Assembly: GCA_023664185.1 (NCBI GenBank)
Contig: JAMPGA010000003.1
Coordinates: 62,001 to 126,000 of the forward strand
Source: Muribaculaceae bacterium
Lineage (GTDB): Bacteria > Bacteroidota > Bacteroidia > Bacteroidales > Muribaculaceae
DNA length: 64,000 nucleotides
Direction of reading: 5' to 3'
Shown here: positions 8,345 through 17,187 of the stretch, piece after piece
Position numbering within the stretch: the first letter of the stretch is position 1
How the letters are laid out: each line of letters begins with the position of its first letter
Notes under the pieces: model-generated
Told to the model about the DNA's origin: nothing
Databases searched by the model: none
What the model saw: only the letters and a program-made list of their open reading frames with translations
Translations under genes and position numbers: made by a program

Positions 8345-9586
8345 TCACTCATAGTTGATAGCTTTTGAGGGTGAAATAGTAGCTATTATGCCTGAAGGTA
8401 TAAGAAGCACGACACATGAGATGACTATAACTGCCAGATTGAGCAGGCACACCACGCCCCAATCCAATGCCATAGGGACGTGGTCGAGATAGTAGGCATC
8501 GGGTTCGAGCGGTATTATGGCAGTGTATCTCTGTATCAGGATAATGGCAATGGCTATCACGTTGCCCGCTATAAGCCCGAGTGCCAGAATGCGCAGGGTG
8601 AGCAAGATGAATGTCTGACGCAACAGGCGGTTTGACGCTCCGATAGCCTTGAGAATTCCTATCATATTGACCCTGCGCAATATCAATATGAAGAGCGAGG
8701 ATATCAGAGTCAACACCGACAGCAGACACATCAGCGAGAGTATGACAACGACATTCGTGTCGAGCAGCGCGAGCCAGTTGAAATACAGAGCGGCCGACTC
8801 ATGTATATTACTCACCCCCAGCGGCGCATCCTCCGGATTGGAATAATATCTGGCCAAAAGCATGTCTGACAGGCGGCGCGATTCACTGTCGATCTCTGCA
8901 TCGTTGCCCAAACTGTTGATTTCTATCATAGCTCCGCAGGTATCGGGCATCATCACTACTCGGCGTAGCATCTGCGGCGAACCATATACCACGTGCTTAT
9001 CATAGTCGCTGAAATGTGAGTCGTATATGCCTGCCACCTTCAGCCGTCGGGCTCTATACACTCCATCGCCCATGAAGTAGGTGTCGATCTTTTGCCCTGC
9101 ATCCACCCCAAGCCTGGATGCCAGGATGCGGGATATGACCACATCATAAACCGTAGAGTCAACTCCGGGCTTGGGCACCGAGCCCTCGGAGAGATTTTTC
9201 TCGATAAACGTGCGATCGTGGTCGGTAAGACCTTTTATCACTATGCCAGAGAAGTCACTTTCGGTCTTCATTATGGCCGGCTGGCGCAGAGTGAGCTCCG
9301 CTTCGGCCTTATCGGGAAGTATGGCTGACACTGCCTCTACTGAAGATTGATTCACCCACGACTGCGCTCCACCCAGATCGCCTCGGGGAAACACGGTGAT
9401 CTGCGAGTCGAAGCCTATGATTTTTTGCCTGATTTCGTCCCTGAAGCCCGACATCACCGAGATGGACAACATCATGACGATGACAGACAGAGCTATACCT
9501 GTCACCGCCACAGCTATACCACCTCTCCCCTTCCCTTTGCGGTAAGAGAGCGGCAGACGGCTGGCCAGAAAGAATGATAGCGACAT
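8345..9586 (-). CDS. FtsX/LolC-E type ABC transporter permease
   Basis: 413 aa with the LolC/E-like layout. A short N-terminal tail with S-x-R-K-G-K-G-R-G precedes TM1 (about residues 25-48, V-T-G-I-A-L-S-V-I-V-M-M). A large periplasmic domain with G-F-D-S-Q-I-T-V-F follows, and three C-terminal TM helices (from about residue 265) include the FtsX-family motif around L-I-L-R-R-V-N-M-I-G-I-L-K-A-I-G-A. In LolCDE such subunits release lipoproteins from the inner membrane to LolA. No LolD ATPase is adjacent; ftsE at 17188 is a separate locus. A MacB-like or other MetI-unrelated exporter role cannot be excluded. It has its own promoter just upstream, between it and the MATE gene. Confidence 0.82.
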   Translation of the reverse strand: MSLSFFLASRLPLSYRKGKGRGGIAVAVTGIALSVIVMMLSISVMSGFRDEIRQKIIGFDSQITVFPRGDLGGAQSWVNQSSVEAVSAILPDKAEAELTLRQPAIMKTESDFSGIVIKGLTDHDRTFIEKNLSEGSVPKPGVDSTVYDVVISRILASRLGVDAGQKIDTYFMGDGVYRARRLKVAGIYDSHFSDYDKHVVYGSPQMLRRVVMMPDTCGAMIEINSLGNDAEIDSESRRLSDMLLARYYSNPEDAPLGVSNIHESAALYFNWLALLDTNVVVILSLMCLLSVLTLISSLFILILRRVNMIGILKAIGASNRLLRQTFILLTLRILALGLIAGNVIAIAIILIQRYTAIIPLEPDAYYLDHVPMALDWGVVCLLNLAVIVISCVVLLIPSGIIATISPSKAINYE

Positions 9587-9618
9587 TTGCTTCAGATCTG
9601 AAATGAGTGAATCCGTTG

Positions 9619-9648
9619 CAAATGTAGCAATAAATTTTATACCGTCAA
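9619..9648 (-). promoter_or_regulatory. Promoter for the LolC/E-like permease
   Basis: Minus strand: TTG (9648-9646), 19 nt, TACATTTG (9626-9619). Confidence 0.65.
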
Positions 9649-9657
9649 AAAATCATA

Positions 9658-11049
9658 TCACTCCGGTTGCAGTCTGACCGACATCTCGGACATGACCCTC
9701 AACTTGCGCATCATCACCACTATCATTATGACCGTCACGCATGTGGCCAGCAGATCGGAGATCGGGAACGAAGCCCAAATGCCGTCGAGTCCATATTGCT
9801 TGGGAAGTATGAGCAGCAAGGGTATGAGGAAGAGAACCTGGCGTGTGAGCGACAGAAAAACAGAGGCTCCGGCTTTGCCAAGCGACTGAAACAGCGTGGT
9901 GGATATAATCTGAAATCCCACCACACAGAAGCAGGTCATGGAGATGTTCAGGCATCTTACAGTCTCATCTATGAGGTGCTGATCAGTGGTAAAGGCTCGT
10001 GCTATATATCCAGGAATAGCCATACCCACCACCTGGCCTGTCACCACGATTGCTGATGCGGCAGCCACAGCAAGCCAGTAAGTGCGTTTGAGCCTGTGAA
10101 ACTGTCCGGCTCCATAATTATATCCAAGTATCGGCTGCATTCCCTGACACAGACCCACCACCACCATGGTCATAAGCGATGTATAAGAGGTGAATATGCC
10201 GGCAGCGCCTACAGCAATATCGCCGCCATAGAAGGAAAGAGATTTGTTGATGATCACATTTATAAAACAGGCGGCAGCGTTGACCAGACTCGGGGCGGCT
10301 CCAATGGCTATGATGGGCAGAATTATCTTGAGAGAAGGCTTATACATGAGCCTCTGACGCAGGAACCGGATATTGCTCCTTGGATTGAAGAAATGAGCCA
10401 TCACGAAAATCGCCGATACACACATTGAAATATCTGTGGCGATAGCCGCTCCCTTTATGCCCAGATGAAGCACAAAAATGAATAAAGGAGCAAGAATAGC
10501 GTTGAGCCCCGCACCTATAAACATGGTGATCATGGCCTTTACAGGATAGCCTGATACTCTCATGAAATTGTTGAAGGTGAATGCAAAGTTTGTCATCAAC
10601 ATTCCTGGAAGGATGTAGAGCATGAAATCGCGCGCATAAGGCAGCGTCACCTCACTGGCCCCGAAGGCCATCAGTATCTCGTCGACAAATATAGCGAATA
10701 TACTCAAATAAAACACTATGATGCACACCAGTGTCACCAACGCATTGCCGAGCGTGCGAGACGCCCCCTCGTTATCCTTGCTGCCAAGCAGAATGGAAAT
10801 GCGAGCTGAGCCGCCTGCTCCGATGAGCACACCGAGAGCCGCCGACAGATTCATCACCGGAAACGTAATGGCAAGCCCGGCTATGGCCTCGGGCCCCACG
10901 CCCTGACCTATAAAGATTCTGTCGACCACATTATATAATGCCGTCACCATCATTCCGACAATGGCCGGAAGACTGTAACGCCACAGCAGTCTGCCCACCG
11001 GCATCTCACTGAGTTCGGTAAGCTTCTTTATATCGTTGCTATTGTTCAT
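9658..11049 (-). CDS. MATE-family multidrug/cation exporter
   Basis: 463 aa with about 12 hydrophobic segments in two similar halves. Typical MATE features are L-L-W-R-Y-S-L-P-A-I-V-G-M-M near the N terminus, Y-N-V-V-D-R-I-F-I-G-Q-G-V-G-P-E-A-I-A-G-L at TM1-2, and the second-half equivalent with Q-G-M-Q-P-I-L-G-Y-N-Y-G-A. These inner-membrane antiporters expel cationic drugs or metabolites using Na+ or H+. The GYNYGA segment places it in the DinF/NorM-like group most common in Bacteroidales. It is transcribed toward the LolC/E-like permease, which has its own promoter, so they need not be an operon. Substrate unknown. Confidence 0.92.
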   Translation of the reverse strand: MNNSNDIKKLTELSEMPVGRLLWRYSLPAIVGMMVTALYNVVDRIFIGQGVGPEAIAGLAITFPVMNLSAALGVLIGAGGSARISILLGSKDNEGASRTLGNALVTLVCIIVFYLSIFAIFVDEILMAFGASEVTLPYARDFMLYILPGMLMTNFAFTFNNFMRVSGYPVKAMITMFIGAGLNAILAPLFIFVLHLGIKGAAIATDISMCVSAIFVMAHFFNPRSNIRFLRQRLMYKPSLKIILPIIAIGAAPSLVNAAACFINVIINKSLSFYGGDIAVGAAGIFTSYTSLMTMVVVGLCQGMQPILGYNYGAGQFHRLKRTYWLAVAAASAIVVTGQVVGMAIPGYIARAFTTDQHLIDETVRCLNISMTCFCVVGFQIISTTLFQSLGKAGASVFLSLTRQVLFLIPLLLILPKQYGLDGIWASFPISDLLATCVTVIMIVVMMRKLRVMSEMSVRLQPE

Positions 11050-11126
11050 TGCACTTAGATTTCACTGCAAAGTAACCAAAAAATTCGTTAATAAACATCG
11101 TGTGCAAAAAATTTTAACTCAAAAAT

Positions 11127-11157
11127 TTGTCTATATGAGCGAAAAAAGCTAATTTTG
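11127..11157 (+). promoter_or_regulatory. Promoter for rplU-rpmA
   Basis: TTTG (11127-11130), 19 nt, TAATTTTG (11150-11157). Transcription from about 11163 leaves a leader of about 95 nt before rplU. Confidence 0.7.
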
Positions 11158-11162
11158 CAGTC

Positions 11163-11257
11163 GATTTAGCCAAACCGGGCTCGCAAAGCAGTGATAAGGC
11201 CTCAAGCCCCGACAATCACTCGCCCGATGGAATAACCTGTAATACAATCATTAACAG
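11163..11257 (+). promoter_or_regulatory. Structured 5' leader of rplU-rpmA (putative)
   Basis: The 95-nt untranslated leader can pair CGGGCT (11176-11181) with AGCCCCG (11205-11211). GTGAT (11191-11195), inside that loop, can instead pair with ATCAC (11215-11219). The two are mutually exclusive or form a pseudoknot. Autogenous control by L21 leader structures is known in other bacteria; its use here is inference. Confidence 0.3.
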
Positions 11258-11578
11258 ATGTACGCAATTGTAGAAATTCAGGGACAGCAGTTTAAGGCAG
11301 AGCCTGAGAAGTTCCTGTATGTTCACTATCTCGGCGATGCAACCAAAGAAGGAGACACAGTGGAATTCGACCGTGTTCTTCTCGCTCAGTCCGATGACAC
11401 CGTCAAGGTGGGCGCCCCCGTGCTCGAAGGAGCCAAGGTGGTTTGCCAGGTTCTCACCCCCCTCGTGAAAGGCGACAAAGTGATCGTCTTCAAGAAGAAG
11501 CGCCGCAAAGGCTATCGCCGCAAAAACGGCCATCGCCAGTTCTTCACAAAAGTGTTAATTAAAGAAGTCGTAGCTTAA
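11258..11578 (+). CDS. rplU: 50S ribosomal protein L21
   Basis: 106 aa, normal length. It begins [15 protein letters not shown], the conserved L21 strand (YAVIE-x-GGKQ-x-V in other bacteria), and ends with [16 protein letters not shown], the rRNA-binding basic tail with R-x-x-G-H-R-Q. It binds 23S rRNA domain I in the large subunit. It is followed 21 nt later by rpmA, the usual pairing. The promoter and structured leader lie directly upstream. Confidence 0.97.
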   Translation: MYAIVEIQGQQFKAEPEKFLYVHYLGDATKEGDTVEFDRVLLAQSDDTVKVGAPVLEGAKVVCQVLTPLVKGDKVIVFKKKRRKGYRRKNGHRQFFTKVLIKEVVA

Positions 11579-11599
11579 TCCCCAAAATCAGAAAAAGAA

Positions 11600-11860
11600 A
11601 TGGCACATAAAAAAGGTGTCGGCAGTTCTAAGAACGGCCGTGAGTCAGAAAGCAAACGACTCGGAGTAAAGATTTTCGGTGGACAGGCTTGCAAAGCCGG
11701 CAACATCATCAAGCGTCAGCGTGGCACAGTGCATCACCCCGGTCTTAACGTAGGCATGGGCAAGGATCACACCCTCTTCGCTCTCATCGATGGTGTAGTT
11801 GTCTTCACCGAAGGAAAAGAAGGACGCAAGTTCATCAACGTGAAACCTGCCGAGGCATAA
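11600..11860 (+). CDS. rpmA: 50S ribosomal protein L27
   Basis: 86 aa, the usual length. The start [20 protein letters not shown] is the canonical L27 N terminus, which reaches into the peptidyl-transferase centre; [10 protein letters not shown] and H-P-G[14 protein letters not shown] follow. No extra N-terminal cleavage extension of the Firmicutes type is present. It is second in the rplU operon and ends at a strong intrinsic terminator. In many Bacteroidales serS follows; here a repeat element does. Confidence 0.97.
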   Translation: MAHKKGVGSSKNGRESESKRLGVKIFGGQACKAGNIIKRQRGTVHHPGLNVGMGKDHTLFALIDGVVVFTEGKEGRKFINVKPAEA

Positions 11861-11904
11861 ATAGCCTCCCCCGGTGTTTCCACAACGAACACTACAAAAA
11901 AGCT

Positions 11905-11950
11905 TAAGCCCGGGCTGGAAAGCAATTTCCTCCGGGCTTATCTTTTTATT
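11905..11950 (+). terminator. Intrinsic terminator of rplU-rpmA
   Basis: TAAGCCCGG and CCGGGCTTA enclose an 18-nt loop; the stem (11905-11940) is followed by TCTTTTTATT. Confidence 0.85.
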
Positions 11951-11960
11951 AGACGTATTC

Positions 11961-12324
11961 TTAGAGTGTGTCTAATAAAGGATGTTAACGTGTAGGGCGG
12001 CCAATCTTTAGACGATTTTTGCCTAACGATAAGGAAGTATGGCCGTAGCCACATGACCGCAGAGTTAGGCAAAAAGCTGCAAAGAGTGGCCGAGCCGATG
12101 TAACTTTCGTTAATTCACACTCGTTAAAACAATATTTCATAGATAACAAAAGTCTTATGAGGCTAAATGACGCGGAAAGGAAGAATGATTTGACTTCATG
12201 GTATGGATGTCTTTATCGCTTTGTTTCAGTCGTGTACATCCAGTCCACCCCTGAAACTGCATCGATAAATACATCTCATAACATGAACCCTACGCGTTAA
12301 CACCCATTATTAGACACACTCTTA
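11961..12324. repeat. Long inverted-repeat element, type D (364 bp)
   Basis: The terminal arms are about 37 bp with few mismatches: left TTAGAGTGTGTCTAATAA... to GTAGGG (11961-11997), right CCCTACGCGTTAACACCC... to CTCTTAA (12288-12324). The interior contains further inverted repeats: TTTTTGCCTAAC with GTTAGGCAAAAA, GTTTCAG with CTGAAAC, and GATGTCTTTATCG with CGATAAATACATC. No long reading frame is present. The arms share the skeleton TTAGAG-n2-TGTC-n2-ATAA and GTTAACG with copies A, B and C, and the core shares GTGGCCGAG with B and GTCGTGTACATC with the reverse strand of C, so it looks like a larger relative. The element fills almost the whole gap between rpmA and the methyltransferase gene, ending 9 nt before that ATG. 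Confidence 0.8.
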
Positions 12325-12333
12325 ACAAGCGTA

Positions 12334-12861
12334 ATGAAGAAGAAAACAATTTGGGATCTCGCCAGGGTGAGCATCGACGAATATCGTCAACAGAAAAAGA
12401 TTCCCCTTATAATCGTTTTAGACAACATACGTAGCCTCAACAACATAGGTGCCATATTTCGCACATGCGACGCCTTTTCCATCGAAAGCATAGCACTGTG
12501 TGGCATTACAGCCTGCCCCCCATCCACGGAGATCCACAAAACAGCCCTTGGCGCAGAGGATTCGGTGAAGTGGGAATATTTCGACAACACCCTTAAGTGT
12601 GTGGCCCGGTTGAAGGAGCAGGGTTATACATTATGCTGCCTTGAGCAGGTGATGGGTAGTGTAATGCTCCAGGACTTCAAACCCTTGCGCGATGGCCACT
12701 ATGCTCTGGTGCTGGGCCACGAAGTGAACGGAGTCGACCAGGCCGTGGTAGACCTTTGCGATGTATGCATCGAAATTCCTCAGCGGGGCGTGAAACACTC
12801 TCTCAACGTCAGCGTCTCCGGAGGAATAGCCATGTGGCATTTCTTTTCGCATCTTTCTTGA
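12334..12861 (+). CDS. SpoU/TrmH-family RNA 2'-O-methyltransferase
   Basis: 175 aa with the SPOUT fold motifs. Motif 1 is L-D-N-I-R-S-L-N-N-I-G-A-I-F-R-T-C-D (about residues 31-48, catalytic-type Asn and Arg). Motif 2 is A-L-V-L-G-H-E-V-N-G-V, and motif 3 is IPQRGVKHSLNVSVSGGIAM, which forms the trefoil knot binding S-adenosylmethionine. Such enzymes methylate ribose 2'-OH in tRNA or rRNA. It has only the catalytic domain, without the N-terminal substrate-binding domain of RlmB, so it resembles the TrmH/TrmL-size group; the target base is undetermined. Repeat element D ends 9 nt before its ATG, so its promoter must lie inside or across that element. Confidence 0.88.
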   Translation: MKKKTIWDLARVSIDEYRQQKKIPLIIVLDNIRSLNNIGAIFRTCDAFSIESIALCGITACPPSTEIHKTALGAEDSVKWEYFDNTLKCVARLKEQGYTLCCLEQVMGSVMLQDFKPLRDGHYALVLGHEVNGVDQAVVDLCDVCIEIPQRGVKHSLNVSVSGGIAMWHFFSHLS

Positions 12862-12879
12862 GAAAAATTTCAGTCACTC

Positions 12880-12910
12880 TTGCATTTCAATCAAAAATTT
12901 TGTAATTTTA
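12880..12910 (+). promoter_or_regulatory. Promoter for clpP-clpX-recQ
   Basis: TTG (12880-12882), exactly 20 nt, TAATTTTA (12903-12910); one mismatch in the -7 box (A for the final G). Confidence 0.55.
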
Positions 12911-12926
12911 CACTACGAAATAAGAA

Positions 12927-13655
12927 ATGCGAACTATGAACAACGACTTTAGAAACTATGCAGTCCATCATCTTGGCATGAACGGACTTGCTCTCGACCA
13001 ATACACGGCCGCCACACAGGCAAAGATTACATCATCATACATCTCTCCCACCATCATCGAAGAGCGCCAGCTAAACGTGGCACAAATGGATGTGTTCTCA
13101 CGATTGATGATGGATCGCATCATATTCCTGAGCACAGATGTCAACGACTACACTGCCACCGTGGTGCAAGGTCAGCTTCTGTATCTCGACTCCGTGGATC
13201 CGGGCAAGGATGTGAGCATCTACCTCAACTCGCCCGGCGGCTCGGTGATAGCCGGTCTTGGTCTGTATGACACCATGCAGCACATTAAGAGCGACGTATC
13301 CACTATATGTATCGGTATGGCCGCATCGATGGCTGCCGTCCTGCTCGTGGCAGGCACCAAAGGCAAGCGTTGCGCCCTGCCCCATTCACGCGTCATGATC
13401 CACCAGCCACTGGGCGGTGTGCAGGGTCAAGCCTCGGATATTGAAATCACAGCACGCGAGATACTCAAATACAAAGCCGAACTCTACAAGATCATCGCCG
13501 ACCACTCTGGAATGTCGCTCGAAAAGATTGAGGCCGATGCCGACCGCGACTACTGGATGACCGCCGAGGAGGCCAAAAACTACGGTATGGTAGACACCAT
13601 CTTATATCCCCAACCCAAAATCTCAACCCAACCTATAAATGGTATAAATGGCTAA
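12927..13655 (+). CDS. clpP: ATP-dependent Clp protease proteolytic subunit
   Basis: 242 aa. The serine peptidase has the full triad: Ser134 in G-M-A-A-S-M-A-A, His159 in M-I-H-Q-P-L-G-G, and Asp208 in A-D-R-D-Y-W-M (numbered from this start). The N terminus is about 30-40 residues longer than E. coli ClpP, as is common in Bacteroidales, and is probably a propeptide. Met4 (ATG at 12936) is an alternative start. ClpP forms tetradecameric barrels degrading substrates unfolded by ClpX. The last 8 bases overlap the start of clpX, implying translational coupling. Trigger factor (tig), the usual gene before clpP in this phylum, is not here; the methyltransferase occupies that place. Confidence 0.96.
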   Translation: MRTMNNDFRNYAVHHLGMNGLALDQYTAATQAKITSSYISPTIIEERQLNVAQMDVFSRLMMDRIIFLSTDVNDYTATVVQGQLLYLDSVDPGKDVSIYLNSPGGSVIAGLGLYDTMQHIKSDVSTICIGMAASMAAVLLVAGTKGKRCALPHSRVMIHQPLGGVQGQASDIEITAREILKYKAELYKIIADHSGMSLEKIEADADRDYWMTAEEAKNYGMVDTILYPQPKISTQPINGING

Positions 13656-14904
13656 AAAGTCCAATAGCAGCAACAGTGTAAGGTGCTCCTTCTGCGGGAA
13701 GGAGCCATCTTACTCTGACATACTCGTACCCTCTCCCTTAGGTGAGACTTACATCTGCAGTGACTGTGTGCAGCAGATAGAAGGATTGCTCAAAGATTAT
13801 TTTGCCGAACCCGAAAAAACTCCCGCCGACAAGAAAAGCTCCAAAAAGGCCGATGGTAAGCCAGGCAAGTTGCCCACTCCCAAGGAGATATGCAACTTTC
13901 TGGATCAATATGTGATAGGACAGGACGAAGCCAAGAAATTTCTCTCCGTAGCTGTCTACAATCACTACAAACGCCTTGCCCAGGCCGACGACGAAGTGGA
14001 TATCGAAAAAAGCAACATCATAATGGTGGGTCCCACTGGCACTGGCAAAACCCTCCTGGCCAAGACTATAGCCCGCCAGCTCGATGTCCCCTTCGCAATT
14101 GTCGACGCCACCGTGCTCACCGAAGCCGGATATGTGGGCGAGGATATCGAGAGCCTGCTGGTGCGTCTGCTCCAGGCCTCAGACTATGATGTGGCCAAGG
14201 CCGAAAGGGGCATAGTGTTTATCGATGAGATAGACAAGATAGCCCGCAAAGGCGACAACCCATCAATCACCCGCGATGTCTCGGGCGAAGGTGTGCAGCA
14301 AGGTCTGCTCAAACTGCTCGAAGGCTCTGTGGTGAATGTTCCGCCAAACGGTGGCCGCAAGCACCCCGAGCAGAAAATGATTGCCGTAAATACAAAGAAC
14401 ATACTCTTTATCTGCGGCGGTGCTTTCGACGGAATTGAGCGCAAGATAGCTCACCGACTCAACACCCACGTCGTGGGCTTCACCGGCCAGAACACACGTG
14501 CTAAGGTCGACAAGGACAACTATCTGCAATATGTGGCTCCACAGGATCTGAAATCCTTCGGACTTATCCCTGAGATAATCGGCCGTCTGCCCGTGCTGGT
14601 TCACCTCGACCCGCTCGACCGCAGCGCCCTTCTCAAGGTGCTCACCGAGCCCAAAAACGCCATAATCCGTCAGTATCAGAAACTGTTTGCCATGGACGGT
14701 GTGAAACTCACCTTCATGCCCGAGACTCTTGACTTCATAGTCGACAAGGCCATTGAATACAAGCTCGGCGCCCGAGGTCTGCGCACCATCGTGGAGACAA
14801 TCATGATCGACCCGATGTTTGAAACCCCCTCCAAGAAAATCAAAGAACTCACCATTACCCGCGAGTTTGCGGAAGAAAAGGTTAAGAAAGCCTACTTAGG
14901 CTGA
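13648..14904 (+). CDS. clpX: Clp protease ATPase subunit ClpX
   Basis: 418 aa, normal length. It has an N-terminal C4 zinc-binding dimerisation domain (Cys13, Cys16, Cys37, Cys40), then the AAA+ module: Walker A G-P-T-G-T-G-K-T, Walker [11 protein letters not shown], the pore motif G-Y-V-G, and sensor 2 in L-G-A-R-G-L-R. It unfolds proteins and feeds them to ClpP. The start overlaps the clpP stop (ATGGCTAA), and recQ follows within 75 nt, so the three genes form one unit. Confidence 0.98.
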   Translation: MAKKSNSSNSVRCSFCGKEPSYSDILVPSPLGETYICSDCVQQIEGLLKDYFAEPEKTPADKKSSKKADGKPGKLPTPKEICNFLDQYVIGQDEAKKFLSVAVYNHYKRLAQADDEVDIEKSNIIMVGPTGTGKTLLAKTIARQLDVPFAIVDATVLTEAGYVGEDIESLLVRLLQASDYDVAKAERGIVFIDEIDKIARKGDNPSITRDVSGEGVQQGLLKLLEGSVVNVPPNGGRKHPEQKMIAVNTKNILFICGGAFDGIERKIAHRLNTHVVGFTGQNTRAKVDKDNYLQYVAPQDLKSFGLIPEIIGRLPVLVHLDPLDRSALLKVLTEPKNAIIRQYQKLFAMDGVKLTFMPETLDFIVDKAIEYKLGARGLRTIVETIMIDPMFETPSKKIKELTITREFAEEKVKKAYLG

Positions 14905-14977
14905 TTTGACCCACATCCCTGAAGATTTTCATAAAGATAACCCCTCCCCTCAAGCTTCACCGATACCATCAATCACC

Positions 14978-17152
14978 ATGACCACATCCCTTCAGAACGC
15001 ACTTAAAGAACACTTTGGATTTGACTCGTTCAAAGGCCATCAGGAGGCTATAATCCGCAGCCTCATGGACGGACGGGACGTCTTTGTGCTTATGCCTACC
15101 GGGGGCGGTAAGTCTCTGTGCTATCAGCTTCCGGCTCTGCTTATGGAGGGTACGGCCATAGTGATTTCACCCCTCATTGCCCTGATGAAAAATCAGGTCG
15201 ATGCCATACGCCACTACAGCGAGACTGACCACGTGGCCCATTTCCTCAACTCATCGCTATCAAAAGCCTCCATCGACCTGGTAAAGACCGACATTAAAGA
15301 AGGTCGCACCAAACTGCTGTATGTGGCTCCCGAGCAGCTGACAAAGGAGGAAAACATTGAATTTCTGCGCAATGTTCCCATATCGTTTTATGCCGTCGAC
15401 GAGGCCCACTGCATCTCGGAGTGGGGCCACGACTTCAGGCCTGAATACCGCAACATCCGCCCGATAATCAATGTAATAAACGTCCGCCCCGTCATAGCCC
15501 TCACGGCTACGGCCACCCCCAAGGTGCAGCACGACATACAGAAAAACCTTGGCATGACGGACGCCGTGGTCTTCAAATCGTCGTTCAACAGAGAGAATCT
15601 CTACTACGAGATACGCCCCAAGACATCGGCCATAGACAAAGAGATCATCCGATATATCCGTTCCAATCCCGGCAAATCGGGAATCATTTACTGCTTGAGC
15701 CGCAAAAGCGTCGAGGAGCTTGCCGAGCTCCTGAAGGTCAACGGCATCAAGGCACTCCCCTATCATGCAGGCATGGATCCGGCCACGCGCAGCGCCAACC
15801 AGGATGCCTTCCTGCTCGAGCAGGTGGATGTCATCGTAGCCACCATAGCTTTCGGAATGGGTATCGATAAGCCGGATGTCCGATTCGTGATACACTATGA
15901 CATACCCAAATCCCTCGAAGGCTATTATCAGGAGACCGGCCGCGCAGGCCGCGACGGGGGCGAGGGTGTGTGCATAGCATTCTACTCTGTGAAAGATCTC
16001 CAGAAAATGGAGAAATTCATGCAAGGGAAACCCGTGGCCGAACAGGAAATAGGCCGCCAACTCCTTCTCGAAACCCAAGGCTACGCCGAGTCAAGCTCGT
16101 GTCGTCGCCGTTCACTCCTCTTCTATTTTGGTGAACAGTATCTTGTTGAAAACTGTCAGAATTGTGACAATTGTCTAAATCCCAAGAAAAAAGTGGAAGC
16201 TAAAGATGATTTGTGCGCGGTGCTGGAAACAGTTATCGCTCTTAAAGAAAAGTTCAAAGCAGACCATGTCACCGACGTCCTTCTGGGACGCTCCACTGCC
16301 AACGTCCGCTCTTATGGCCACGAGGACCTCGAAGTATTTGGCTGCGAAAGCGGCACCGACGAGCGCCTTATTTCGGCCGTCATCCGTCAGGCCATCCAGT
16401 GCGGTTATCTCGACCGTGATATAGAAAACTATGGACTCCTGAAGATTACACCCAAAGGCAAGAGCTTTTTGGCCAAGCCTGAATCCTTCAAGGTGGTTGA
16501 GGACTCCGAATTCTCCGAAGAACAGGAACCCGACTTACTCAAAAACAGCGCCTCCGGGGCTGCCGATCCCGAGCTGTTCAGCATACTGAAAGATCTGAGA
16601 AAGAAGGTGGCACGCAAACTCGATCTGCCCCCCTACGTCATTTTCCAGGATCCTTCGCTCGAAGCCATGGCCACAACCTACCCCATCACCCTCGATGAGC
16701 TCCAGAACATCCCCGGAGTCGGACAGGGTAAGGCCAAGAGATATGGCGATGAATTCATAAGCGTGATACGCCGCCATGTGGAGGAAAACGAGATAGATCG
16801 CCCCGAGGATCTGAAGGTGCGTACAATCCCCGACGTTAAATCAACCAAGCAGTTTATAATCAAGCTTATAGACCGCAAGATACCCCTCCCCGAGATTGCC
16901 AAAGCCAAAGGTCTGGAGTTTTCTGAACTGCTCGACGATATCGAAAACATAGTCTATTCCGGTTTCAAGATCAATATGGACTATTATATTAACGAGATTA
17001 TCGACGAAGACTCGCAGGAAGAATTTTTCGACTTCTTCCGCGAAGGTGAGACCGACGACCTCAACCGAGCCTACCGCGAATTTGGCAGCGACTTCTCGGA
17101 AGACGAAATACGTCTGGCTCACATAAAGTTCATGTCGGAGATGGGCAACTGA
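14978..17152 (+). CDS. recQ: ATP-dependent DNA helicase RecQ
   Basis: 724 aa from the ATG at 14978. The frame extends back to a TTG at 14906, but that N terminus is low-complexity and unlike RecQ, whereas MTTSLQNALKEHFGFDSFKG is a typical start. Superfamily 2 helicase motifs are present: F-K-G-H-Q-E-A-I (motif 0), M-P-T-G-G-G-K-S (Walker A), V-D-E-A-H-C-I-S-E-W-G-H-D-F-R-P (DEAH plus RecQ loop), A-F-G-M-G-I-D-K-P-D-V-R, and Q-E-x-G-R-A-G-R-D. A RecQ-Ct zinc site (C-R-R-R, then C-Q-N-C-D-N-C) and an HRDC domain (around L-Q-N-I-P-G-V-G-Q-G-K) follow, then an acidic C-terminal extension. It unwinds DNA in recombination and repair. Last gene of the clpPX unit. Confidence 0.96.
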   Translation: MTTSLQNALKEHFGFDSFKGHQEAIIRSLMDGRDVFVLMPTGGGKSLCYQLPALLMEGTAIVISPLIALMKNQVDAIRHYSETDHVAHFLNSSLSKASIDLVKTDIKEGRTKLLYVAPEQLTKEENIEFLRNVPISFYAVDEAHCISEWGHDFRPEYRNIRPIINVINVRPVIALTATATPKVQHDIQKNLGMTDAVVFKSSFNRENLYYEIRPKTSAIDKEIIRYIRSNPGKSGIIYCLSRKSVEELAELLKVNGIKALPYHAGMDPATRSANQDAFLLEQVDVIVATIAFGMGIDKPDVRFVIHYDIPKSLEGYYQETGRAGRDGGEGVCIAFYSVKDLQKMEKFMQGKPVAEQEIGRQLLLETQGYAESSSCRRRSLLFYFGEQYLVENCQNCDNCLNPKKKVEAKDDLCAVLETVIALKEKFKADHVTDVLLGRSTANVRSYGHEDLEVFGCESGTDERLISAVIRQAIQCGYLDRDIENYGLLKITPKGKSFLAKPESFKVVEDSEFSEEQEPDLLKNSASGAADPELFSILKDLRKKVARKLDLPPYVIFQDPSLEAMATTYPITLDELQNIPGVGQGKAKRYGDEFISVIRRHVEENEIDRPEDLKVRTIPDVKSTKQFIIKLIDRKIPLPEIAKAKGLEFSELLDDIENIVYSGFKINMDYYINEIIDEDSQEEFFDFFREGETDDLNRAYREFGSDFSEDEIRLAHIKFMSEMGN

Positions 17153-17187
17153 TATCCCTCACAGCAATTTCATCTATTCCCACACCT

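Noticed and set aside
11980-12110. GTGGCCGAG in elements B and D, which resembles the D-arm of tRNA-Leu or tRNA-Ser
   Set aside because: No acceptor stem, anticodon arm or T-arm follows; it is not a tRNA, and a tRNA origin is not supported by a nine-base match.
14906-14977. TTG start for recQ next to the clpX stop
   Set aside because: The added residues are Pro/Ser-rich and unlike RecQ; the ATG at 14978 gives the canonical N terminus.
15260-16078. 272-aa frame on the minus strand within recQ
   Set aside because: Antisense shadow; recQ motifs are intact on the plus strand.
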